Of a stretch of DNA of 64,000 nt, positions 11,402-22,203 are shown piece by piece (position 1 is the first letter of the stretch; each line of letters opens with the position of its first letter). The notes under the pieces were generated by a model. The model had not been told where the DNA came from, ran no database searches, and worked only from the letters and a program-made list of their open reading frames with translations. A program made the translations under genes and the position numbers. This stretch comes from Sclerotinia nivalis. Taxonomy: Eukaryota > Ascomycota > Leotiomycetes > Helotiales > Sclerotiniaceae. Location of the stretch: the NCBI GenBank assembly GCA_029531795.1, contig JAPEIS010000001.1, forward strand, positions 4,774,001 to 4,838,000, given 5' to 3'.

Positions 11402-12062
11402 TTTAAATCTAGTTTGTTCGTAAGGTTATGAATTTTTGAATCATCGAAGTTCAGGAGATGAGGAAAGATATCTTTTGTGTTTATCCAGAGATAAATAACA
11501 TGATCATCGAAAAAGCAAGTTTTGTTGAGATCCACGAGTAGATCAACATTGCTTTTGATATGCAGCCTTAGCTGGTTGCGGCAGTTGTCCGTTGGTAGGA
11601 TGAAAGCGAATCATTTTGATGATCTGAGACAAGGAGGTTGATGCGGACGGCAAGTGGGGCACCAGACAGGGGTTCGCCTATGTAACACTAGAGTTTAGCT
11701 CATCAGGCCTATTCTCACATAGTTTTCTTTTTCAACCTTTCAAATATTTTGATGCAAAACAATTAGCCATGTTCGTTATGAAACCATCGACTAGGTGTTC
11801 AACCTCGGGCATGATAACTGTTGCATGATAAGATAAATATACCTGAAGTCAGGTTTTCAAGCTAGTACCTACTTATCCAGACCATCACGTGATTCGTTAC
11901 AAAAAAACTATGAGCAGTTAATTAATCCCTTGATTAAAATGGGAGGTATGCGACTCTCTTAATACTCAAGTTGCCTCGATTTTGAAGCTCCCAAAGTTAA
12001 CAAGTCCTCTGAACAAAAGTACCGGCAATTAGAAATCAAGCGATGTTAATATCAGTACCAAA
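11402..12062. other. Intergenic
   Basis: 660 bases upstream of the GH5 gene, which reads leftwards from 11401. No coding sequence identified. Contains a poly-A hexamer tract near 11900 and AT-rich DNA. Confidence 0.5.
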
Positions 12063-12800
12063 ATGATTATATCTGTTGTTCGAGACAAACCAGACCAGGA
12101 TCCGAAGACCATGACAGAAGTTGGAATCAACCATGTTCATGGCGCACTGCAAGTAGTAGTTTTGAAGTTTACGACGAAGAGGATTGATTCCAAAGACAGA
12201 ATCAAAAAGTTATTAGCCTACAAGCTTGCCCTTATCGGTTTTTCTGCCAGCACCTTTGTTTTCCAAATGGATCCGGAATTGCACTCCCGGTGGGCCCATT
12301 TGAACCTTTCTTTTTCTTTCGTCTGTTGAATTTTAACTATGCCGCCATAAAAATCAAACCGTTAAGTTAATGTTCATGCTCTAAAATAGACCATAGCGGA
12401 AGAATTACACGGTCAGAGGTTGCAGAGCTTTTGGGCGAATATGTCTTACATCCTATGTGGCCTGACTATGCAGCCACTTTAAGCAAGTATATCGGACGTC
12501 TTCGGTCGAAAACTATCTCTGTATATATGTATTTCATTGTTGTTTTCATCAGCTCAATCGTCTTTGCCCTTGCAGAAAATATGAATACCATTACCGTTAG
12601 CCGATTGCTTCAAGGATTTGGCGGAGAAGTAATTGACGTTCTTGTCTGAAATAATTCTCGCGGATATCACGACGCTGAAAGACCTCTCATTTTATCTTGG
12701 ATTGGATGGGTTAATTTGCCGATCTTGGGATTCAGCGCGCCTCTTCTTGTTCCCTTCCTTCACTTACGCCCAATCGAGCTCGATATGACCTTCTCTGCCA
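12063..12800 (+). pseudogene. Relic of a major facilitator superfamily (MFS) efflux transporter
   Basis: Pieces of a fungal MFS drug/toxin-efflux transporter (DHA or TRI12-like) lie in order but in different frames. A first hydrophobic segment, LLAYKLALIGFSASTFVFQM, ends near 12270. Then TIAEELHGQRLQSF and YILCGLTMQPL (12390-12480) match the end of helix 1 and helix 2. An in-frame TAA follows, then SISDVFGRK (~12490), the MFS motif A normally read as G-x-L-x-D-x-x-GRR. The frame then shifts to SSIVFALAENMNTITVSRLLQGFGGE (helices 3-4, joined here from neighbouring parts of one frame). Another shift gives EIILADITTLKD and FYLGLDGLI. At least one stop and two frameshifts are needed, and everything after the first ~5 helices is missing. 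It cannot make a transporter. Class within MFS is inferred from the IAEELHG and GRK motifs. Confidence 0.8.
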
Positions 12801-13156
12801 AGATAAACCAACTTGGTTGAATTGATATAAGATATGAACAATGGCCATAGAGTAACAACTTATAATTTTGGACACTATCAATTCGAGGAGTGGATGTAGA
12901 ATAGAATCATATCTTGAAGGAGGTGTCACTTTACCACAAAATCCTTCACATCCGCAAGAACAATTCCGAGTACACCTTGTATTTAGCATGCCGATGTTTT
13001 AATCGGCAGGGTCACTGATAATATAGGCCACTTGGGATACATTGACAATTTTAGATCGTCGTTCCTTCCTCATCTCCCTCCCCAGCGAAAGTTACTCTGA
13101 TAATCCTGGCAGTCTCTCCCACCGTTTCAGCCGAAAACCAGAACTAAATCCACAAA
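12801..13156. other. Intergenic between MFS relic and NLR 3' end
   Basis: About 350 bases; no coding features beyond decayed transporter sequence at the left edge. Confidence 0.5.
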
Positions 13157-16100
13157 TTACCTCTGAAAGAATTGAGACCACGAACCCATCTCTTCCGCGA
13201 GCTTTTCCGCCCTCGCCGTCAACATCGATTGATCCGCCACATTATCCAACATCAAATTATACATATCAAAATTACCATTCTGTAAAGCCTTAACAGCAGC
13301 ATCCTCTGTGATCAAGCCATCCAGGGATCCTCGCACGCTTAGGATAACATTCAAAGTATCAGCACTAGATCGCGAACTAGCTATTGCCTCAATGTGAGAA
13401 CTGTTGATCATTTCAGTTCCGCAGGAGCGAAGAATAAATTCAACACTTTTGGCATCTGGCGAGTCAAATAATGAGTCGAAAAGCTTCTGATCAATAAAAT
13501 CGTTACCTTTCGCATCGAGAATGATTTTCCACATGTCTTCCTGTCGAGGCTTTTCATCAATGACCAGATCTCTTCTTAGAAGGCTGCTGTCGAATTGGGT
13601 CATAAAGTATGCGAGAGTATCAGAATTGCCGCTCTTCAAGGCATACCTAATCATCTCCTCTGTGATAGTATCGATTTGTTTGAATTCGAAAAATTTCTCT
13701 ACTGTATTATGGGAGTCGAGACGAATGACTTCAAGTACCATTTCGTCGTCAAAGGTCTCTTCATCAATTTGGTATAGCACATCAGCTAATTCTCCCAAGC
13801 CTTTAGCTTTTATCCTGTACTCAAGTATCTTTGCAGATATTGGAGTCTCATCGGCAGCTCTATAAAGAGTTTCTAAGGCTCGTAACGGCTCCGAATGGGT
13901 ATCTTTCGTTAGATGTCTTTCAAGCTGCTCGATAAACACCTGGCGACTACGCTCATGATTCAGGAGAATTTCTTCTATCTGCAAACGTTCCTCGAGGTTC
14001 TCTTGAGGATTGCCACCTTTGGCAATTACCCAGTACACCATATCCTCATCAGCAATCGGCCTACCCATATTGCCATATTTTATATGGTGTCTATGAGCGG
14101 ACGATGTTAAATGAGGATTGGCACCGCGATCTAGGAGATACTTCGCAGAATCCGGACTGCCATGCCGAATTGCCACAAGCAGTGGAGTAGTTCCAAAGCG
14201 TAGCGGCTCATCAATTCCCTCTCTATATTTATCGAGTGCGTTCTGTATTATTTCGGGAAGGTTGAAGGCTGCTCCTAACATTCTAAGACGACTCTTTGAC
14301 GGATATTGATCTGAGCGTGAAAGGTCGCCCAAAACTCGATCTGCAATCTCCATGATTTGATATCTTGTGCTTCCTGAGTAGTTACCAGCGTCAATTTGAG
14401 TGTACCACCACTGGAGCGAAGGGCTTATCGTGGCCCCAGGAGCAAAACGTTTATATAGGGGATCTTTACATCGTCTCTCCGATGTTGCTTTATTGGTGTG
14501 GTGGGCCCAATAAGAGATGGAATAGGCTAGTAAATTGGCCGGCTCTTGGGGGAGCATCAACGTCTTTTTAATGGCGGAAGCTACCGAGCCGTGTTTGAGC
14601 CCTGGTTTTGTGCCTGGCTTGACTCTTTTGTGTACCAAACAATTTAAGCACATCTTCATCACGAAGAAGTGACATTCTTCAGTTTGGAACTCGACTTTGA
14701 CCCCGCAATGATTAGTGAGGTACTCCTCAACAGATAAATGTGCAAATCGAAATGTTCCTTCTGAACTCTGAATAACGAAATTGCTACAGCACTAATGTGT
14801 ACGAGGTCAGTATTCAGCCTTCAAATTCAACATCAACAAAGATTCATCTTACATGTAAGACAATTTTTGTGCTTAAAGGACTCCGTGTTATTTTCTGAAG
14901 TTTAGGATCATGATCAAGGGAAAGCTCAATTATTTTGAGAACTTCCTCTGCAGGCAGTGGCGTTTTGCAACACAATAGCCACTTACAGAGTGACTTCAAG
15001 ACGCTGGTATTGTAGGCCCCTGGCTTAGTGTTGATCATGTAAACCGTTTCGTATGCATCGTTTAAGGATTGCTCCAAGGATAGATTCCGATTTTTTATAT
15101 TCAGCAGCTGAATCTCGATGTTTTCTGGTAAAAAAGTTTGTGTCTCAATCGGAAACATGATTGCAAGTTGTAGGGTCACCCATTTGAACCTAAGACTCCG
15201 TTAGTTTCGTTGTGTGTGTTAACAAGGCATAAACCTACATTCCACCTGCAAAATTCGTTAGAACAAGCACTATCTGATCAATAATCTGTCGTTTGGCTGT
15301 CTCGTCGTCGCATTCAATATCTTCCTCTTTAGCTCTCACTTCGTTCTCAATGTATGTAGACATGTCACGCGATGTATCTTCAACGGTTAAAATAACGCCA
15401 TCTGATCCAAAGAATACCTTGTCCACATCAACATTTAATCGACTGGAAAAAACTAACTTGACACCATCAAGTTGCTTGACTTGAATTTTTTTAAGTGTTG
15501 TCAAAAGCTTACTGAAGTCGTTGCATTCGTCAAGGGCGTCTACGACGATGATGACTTTGCTGAGTCGTTGACATAGTTTTAGAAGCGCGTCGGACCAGTC
15601 CTCAGGTTTCGGTATAGTAGGGTCGGGTGGTTTTGCATCATTGAACATACTAATAATATTTGGTTCTATCGCGTTGCCGTCTAACGTCCATGCTAACTGG
15701 GACACAAGGCTTCGAATAACGTCACTTGATGTTGTTGGCGAGATGCAATAGAAATAAACCATGCGCTGGTCATCTTGCCGGGCAATATCGGAATAGAACG
15801 ACTCAATGATAGTAGATCTTCGGTGAGTCCAGATTAGCAGACCAGATTTAAGCTTTCAATAGCTGAAAAAGTATAAATCCTCAAGATGATGACCGCAGCC
15901 CGGACCATTGGACACCTAGAGATAAACAAATCAAAGGGGCAGGACTCACACAATAGATGTCTTCCCGGTTCCAACTAAAAGTATTACATTAGCATGACTC
16001 TGCGATGACTAATTGAAGGATGGAAAACTCACTCGTTCCACGTATCCAGAAGGTAGGTGCTCCAGCACTATTTAACCATCTAGCGTATTTCTCGATAATC

Positions 16101-17185
16101 CATTCCCCCGCATGTGGATACTGCGCAAGTAATTGTCTAGCGGTATAATGCTGGGAGATGTATGGTTTATCAGATACCCACTGGATGATTTCAAGGTTCT
16201 CTAGAGATACAGGCAATGTGAGTAGGGACTTCATAATGCTATGCCAGGCTGACTCACTTTCGTCGGTTCTGTCCAAGCCTAGGGTCAGTTCTCGCAGCTC
16301 GGATTCGAAACGTTTCTGGTCTTCATATTTGATAGCAATGAGCATCTACTTCAATAGTAATTTGGGAAGGTTGAGTAGGATCTTACTTTGTGAATCATTT
16401 AACTGAAGGTCGGTCATGAAATTGTTCTTGTAAACCTCGACATCGCTGAGCAAAGTTTTCCAGTCATCCTTCCTGACAATAGATGCAGCATATCTTGCTG
16501 TTCACGATGTTAGACTTTTTCCATAGGAGTTCTGAACTTCTCGTACATATTGTGTGTCTGCTAAAATTATGTATCGCTGTCGCCTCATAGCGAAGTATTT
16601 TCCAGTACAATGTCACAATAGATTCCTTCAATTGCTTCTCCGATTTTTCTTTTGGGATATTCAGATGATCCCAGCCAAAAGATGTGAATTGCTGGACAAT
16701 CTCCACGACTTTTTGTAGCCCATTCATTGCCGCCTCTTGTTCTTCAGAATGGTTCAAGATGAGCTACGAAAATCAGCTCCAGCCAAATAGAGTAAAACCA
16801 TACATACCGGCAACAAAACCGAGACACAAGCCCAGGGAATTCCCGCGTGAACCGGATCAATTGCAGCTGCAGTATCACCAATAGGCTTAACCAGTTTGAA
16901 GATTTTGACAATCTTATCAAACTGCGGTCCAATCTTGATGGCTTTCTTGCGCCAATAAAATACCCACTGTTTATCCTCCATGATACGACGTTTTCTGAGA
17001 AGGAGATCACCAAGTTGTTGCTCTTGTCCTACATTATTTCTGACATTGGGATCCTTGCTTATGATCGATTGCAATCGCTCATACAATTCTGGATCATCGC
17101 GCTTGAACTTTTCGTAGGCTTCTTCCCATAAAGCGTCATTTTGGTTCGTCAAGGCACCCAAGGATGGCTCCGGAGAAGTAGCCAT
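13157..17185 (-). CDS. NACHT-domain STAND (NLR-like) protein with NWD N-terminal domain and ankyrin-like C-terminus
   Basis: Predicted 1189 residues, eight exons: 17185..16808, 16763..16547, 16497..16387, 16320..16033, 15974..15950, 15817..15239, 15189..14853, 14791..13157; every junction keeps phase. Such proteins act as cytosolic signalling NTPases, in fungi often in allorecognition or immunity-type cell death. Residues ~14-235 match the NACHT_N domain of NWD-type receptors (LWEEAYEKFKRDDPELYERL; RYAASIVRKDDW). Next comes FWIRGTIGTGKTSIV (~328-340), a Walker A motif spanning three exons. Then DDQRMVYFYC, and Walker B IIVVDALDEC (~431-438). A winged-helix-type end, FRFAHLSVEEYLTNHCG, lies at ~655-670. 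Sensor region: at least one clear ankyrin-like unit, TTPLLVAIRHGSPDSAKYLL (~866-893), in a long helical repeat-like tail. No effector gene is adjacent. Start ATG 17185 precedes SPEPSL. The function of the N-terminal domain is unknown; activation role is inferred from family. Confidence 0.88.
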
Positions 17186-17764
17186 TGTAAAGTCTCGTTC
17201 AAAATCTGAGTGATTCAAGATTTCAAGTTGGTTCAGTACACGAGAGGAACTTTACGAACCCCTCATTGTTGGACCAGTCCAAGCTACTAAAAGCCAAGCA
17301 CTATCTGTCGTAGGGGTAATATTGTTGAGCTAGTAATTATAAATCATCGTCGTAAACTTAGCAGAATGAATATAGTTCCAAAAAGGATGTGCCAGCTGAA
17401 GAACAGTAGCCGCCGCAATCGTCATCTCACAATGTTTTGTGCATGGATGACTTGTCAGCGTCACGTGCACGTAAGCCTCGATGCCCCCCGTCTGAAGAAA
17501 CTATCATCTGAAATACCTATCTAGTCAATAATACAACCAATCAATCAACTTGCATTTGTGTAACTGCAGTTTACAACAGCAGCTAACATCTAGCCTTACA
17601 TGCTTAACACGAAAACTTTTTCAAATTGATATCTCTAGTCTCCTCTTCTCTACTTCTCAATCATATATGCATGACAACTACTCCTGATATTCCATTTCAA
17701 TTCATTTTGATACACCCTACTCAACCTCCCCACTCAAATATCTCATCATCATCCCTCTGCAAAT
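17186..17764. other. Intergenic between NLR 5' end and DIS3 3' end
   Basis: About 580 bases that must hold the NLR promoter (reading leftwards) and the DIS3 terminator region. No gene seen. A CACGTG hexamer at ~17462-17467 is a possible E-box-type site; whether it is used is unknown. Confidence 0.5.
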
Positions 17765-20700
17765 CTATTTCTTTCCCTTCCCCTTCACCACCTCCACCAA
17801 CTCCGCCTTAATCTTCCTCTTCCCAGTACTCTCCTCCCTAATATCGCTAATCCTAACTACCACTTTTCCAAACAACTCCACTCTAACCTCTCTACTTCCC
17901 TTCGTTTGCAATACATAATTCTCCGCATCAAAATCACCCTCCGGTTCAGGTTCCGCTAGATCTCTCAGACGAATAAGTGACTCGATACCGAATCTGGGTA
18001 CGAAGACTACGAATCCATTACTAAATACTTTCATTACAAAACCTTCTTCTTCGACAATACGACCCTTGAGAGCCTGACCGACATAGTATTCGATCGAGGC
18101 GCGACCTGCTTGTTGAGCGTTGCGGTGACGGACGTTGATGTTCTTGCAAACACCTTCTAGTTTTCCCTTACTGCGAACACTGGCAGCAAGAGGTTCGTAG
18201 TCAATTGCGGCAGCAAGTTGACGATGAGCAACGAGATCGGCATAACGACGAATGGGCGACGTGAAATGAGTATAAATTTCAGAGGCTAGACCATAATGGC
18301 GGAACTCGGGGTAGGCTTGTGTGCCCGAGCAGAAGTATTCTGCGGACATCATGCAACGAGTTGCCATGATACGGACGAGGGTATTGAAGAAGGGTTCGGT
18401 GGGATCAACACATCCATCGAGAGAGTCGGCAAGTTCCCTTGACGAGCCAACCTTTAATTCAAGACCACGTTTGACTTTGAGTTGATTGGCGAGTTCTTCG
18501 AAGTTTGTTTTGGGAGGGGCGGCGTGGCGACGGAGCATGGCTGTTTGTGGGAAGGCGGAATAAATCTTGGCTGCTACGCTGGTGTTGGCGAGAAGCATGA
18601 ATTCTTCGACTAACGACATTGTGTCAAGGTGCTTTTTCTGTTTGATGTCTATTGGGTCTGAAGTCTCAGATTCCATTTCCACTTTAACTTCAGGTGAAGA
18701 GAGACTCAAAGCTCCAGCATCCATACGCTTTTGCTTGAATTTCTTCGACAGCATGAGAAGGGTACGGATGTTGGTAGTAAGCTCATCTTGTTGTGAAGCA
18801 TCGTCGACGCGTTTTTGGGCATCTTCATAACTGAACGCTTCTCGAGATTTAATGACAGATTTTGTGTATTCTGCATTTACGATCTCGGCATCCGGTGTAA
18901 TTTCCCATAAACAAGAAAAAGCATATCTCTCGACGTATGGCTTGAGGGAACACAAATCCGTCCCAAGTAACATCGGTAACATATCAATTCGCTTATCTAC
19001 CAAATAAACGGTAGTGCCTCGTATACTTGCTTCTGCGTCCATTGCATTATTTGGCTTGACGAAATGTGAGACATCTGCAATATGCACACCCACTTCATAA
19101 TTTCCATTGGGCAAAGGCCTTGCATGTAATGCGTCATCAATATCTTGACAGCCTATTGGATCAATACTGCAAATGTTAAGACCGCGAAGATCGCGTCTGT
19201 TTTTCCATCCAGGATCATCCATACTTGGAGGTACAATCCAATCATGCCCCTCTGCTGGTAAGCAATCTAAAACTGTTTTCGGGAATGGTCTATATTGTAC
19301 GTCGTATTCCAAGAGTAGAGCCTCTGTCTCGGCACCTTTCGTTTCTAGCTCACCGAGAGAACGAACAAAATGACCAACCGGATATCTAGAATCTCTATCC
19401 CAGGAGTCGATGGTGACAAGAACCCGCTTTCCTAATATCTCACCCGCTTGTCGCGTTCTAACACGAATTTTTGGTATCCTTTTATCCATGGGAATAAGGA
19501 ATACGGTTTGTTGCTTGCGACCTTGTTTCACCGACTGACTAACAGATGATTCGTCCACATGACCGACATATTGTCTCCAATTGCGCTTTACGACACCAAC
19601 TACTCTTGCAGTTGGCTGCGGACGATTCTCCGCACCCTTGCTGTGAGTCTTCTTTACTTCTTCTTGGAGCGCACGTCTTTCCTTTTCAGTAACGACAGCT
19701 TCTCCCTCATCGGCATCAGGATTTTCATCTTTGTTTAGGCTTTCTTCTTCAATGATTTTCGTAGATGGCTCTTTCCATTGGTCCTTTGGTAATATCTCAA
19801 TAACAACAACATCTCCCTGTACAGATCTATTAATGTTCTCTCTGCCAAGAACAAGTAATGATTTGTCAAAAGCGGGGACGTTCACGGAACCCTCCAGATA
19901 GTTGTATGGTGAAACATTAAAAATACCCTGATGTAACGTACCGTTCTTGACACCAGTCATCATTTTCGATACTGAAAAATATTCCTGGTATAAGTTTCCA
20001 GAAGTTCTGGCATCTCGGGCTTCTTTGTCTCCCTGTGCCGCGCTGATCATATCCAGTAATTGATCTGCATTTTCCAATCCACTAACATATTCCCGAAGAG
20101 AGCATGCTTGAATACCATCACGCTTTGCTTTTTGGAGATTCTCTTTATCATCACTGAGCATTACAACAGCAGGTGTCTTTTTCGAACGTCCACCCGAAGC
20201 CTTTACTGCTTGTGTAATATGTTCGTCGTACCATTTGACCGCTCGTCGGACTGCTCTATCATTTCTATCATTTATGCTTTCTCCAGTCTCCCGAACCACA
20301 TAAGTTTCCAGACGAAAGTCGTTAAAGAAAACATAAAATCGTTTGTCTTCACTCTTCGTAAGACCAATCAAACGATTATAAAGCGGCAGGGATCTATTTC
20401 GCAGCTCCTCAAGTACAGTTTGTAATATGATGACATCGTAGAAGGCAGATGCCTGTTCGAAAAGGTCGAGGGCGTTCAGCAATGCATTAGTATCGGGAAC
20501 CAGGTAATGGCCTTGAGGGTATGCTTCCGTTCCAGCAGGCTTCTCGGAAAGAACAAAGGGTGGCACTGCATTAAGATAAGCATTCTACCAAGGATGAACA
20601 TACATTAACATTATCGAGACCAAACTTACCAACACCACTTGCATCTGGTGGCGCACTTTTGAGGCAGCTGTCGCAAAGCTTGGATGAGCAGGGAATATCT

Positions 20701-20825
20701 TGTCGAAGGTATAATTCACGAACAATCTTCTGAACTTTGCCACTTTTGGTAGATCGTACATAGACTTTACTTGATATATTAGATGAGTAGGGATCCGATC
20801 CCATAGATCGTTTGAGACTCGTCAT
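17765..20825 (-). CDS. DIS3: Exosome catalytic subunit Dis3/Rrp44 (3'-5' exoribonuclease and endonuclease)
   Basis: Catalytic subunit of the nuclear and cytoplasmic RNA exosome; degrades and trims RNA 3'-5' and has a PIN endonuclease. Two exons, 20825..20630 and 20565..17765, join in phase (…ASGVVPPFVL…) to give 998 residues, essentially the length of the yeast protein. In order: a CR3-type motif with three Cys (CSSKLCDSC, ~45-55) used for exosome docking. The PIN domain follows, with acidic residues in LVPDTNALLNALD, VLEELRN, NDRNDRAVRRA and MLSDDKENL. Cold-shock domains come next. The RNB domain has the catalytic Asp cluster IDPIGCQDIDDALHARPL and HIADVSHFV, plus the TSPIRRYADLVAHRQL motif. 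An S1 domain closes the protein, with a basic KGKGKK tail. All catalytic acids are present. Essential and single-copy in fungi. The short first exon ends in the middle of the linker to the PIN domain. Confidence 0.97.
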
Positions 20826-22191
20826 ATTGGTTGAATTGGAGGTGTGTTTGGGGAGGGTTGTTCAGCAGCTTGCGACAGCTTGGATGCAAATTTAGGAAAT
20901 TCAGACGCGAGGGGCGCCTAATCGCGGCTACTACATATCTTATCGGGCACTACCTAGGTAAGAACGATAAGAGCTTATCGTCACCCCATCAATTTTAGTG
21001 AAGCTTGAAATATATCAGATCTCATACAAGCTGAACATATCACAACTTCCGAATTTTGATTTAAATATTATCACATTTTATTCAACGCTTTTCTTTTCTT
21101 CTGTTTAGTTTGAATCAATGAAATAAACATAGTCAGAAACGAATATTAAGAGATCATAACCTTAAAGTTCAAAAGTCACAGGTTCATTTAATATCCAAGC
21201 AATTCCTTCCTAAGGGTTCAAGTGATCTAAATCTAATGCTCATACCCCTCCCACCCAAATGCCGTGTAAACATTCCATTTTCGAAATTTGAGCTACACAA
21301 GGAAGATACACAAATACATACATGAAAGAAATCCCTCCCGATAATGCATAACGGCCGTTTCATCTGCAATGTCGTACACGTGAAGAATATGTGTGTATGT
21401 ATAGATGCCGGGCAACTGTAGCAAAACTACATGTGTCACTTGACTTCCGATATCCTGGAAACAGGTATCTCGTGGCAAAGGAACGTTCCGATTTGTAATG
21501 AGTCACTTTGATGGGCCTGGGTCCTTGAAACTTTGTCTTACTATTTAAGAGCTTGTCTAGTTGCTTTCTACAAACTAGCCCACCTTCATGCAAAATAGAT
21601 CCGAAGTAGGAAAGAAACCCATCTTAGAGAACTTCTCCTTCCAAGTATATCGCGAGTTCTAGAGGTGGCGGAGATTGCGGCAATGCTGAGAAGATGTCTC
21701 ATAAGTCATAAGTTTTTAACTTTCCGCTGAAGAATGGAAAATGGTCTTAAACCAATTTATTCAGCGGGGTCTTGGGTATCAAAAGAACTCGAAAGGGTCC
21801 ATCAAGCTTAGCATCCTACATGTTATCGCTGCGAACCGCCGTCATATGTGGGTGAGTGAAGATCTCCCGCAGATGGCCCATCACCCCCCACCATTGTAGA
21901 ACCGAAACTTGCGGGAGAAAAAGCTTAGACACATTTCTTCGCCTACAGTAGTGGGCTCGACGGGTATTCCAGGATGGATATCGGAGGGGTGTGCCCGTAA
22001 GCTTAGCTATGCACAGCCTGATGTTGTGCATGGGAAAGTCAACCAAGGAAAATCATTCTTATGCGCCGAGCATACATTAGTGGTTGATTTTTGAGATTTT
22101 CTGCAACCATCAGAATTTCATAATCTGCCGAAAGATTTTGACCCCTCCATGATACTATTTTGACTGGGGGAAGCAATTGCGGTTAGAATTT

Positions 22192-22203
22192 GGGGGGGGG
22201 GGG
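22192..22203. repeat. G12 homopolymer
   Basis: Twelve G in a row, same length as the run at 7304. No link between the two sites is evident. Confidence 0.9.

Noticed and set aside
15818..15949. Open frame inside the NLR intron reading SGLLIWTHRRST
   Set aside because: It ends at an acceptor (CCGAAG) with a TGCTAAT branch site, and joining the P-loop exon to VSTIIESF restores the family sequence, so this is intronic.
9782..17185. Possible biosynthetic or defence cluster (GH5, MFS, NLR)
   Set aside because: The transporter is a relic, the GH5 is of a conserved housekeeping-like type, and no synthase or regulator is nearby.
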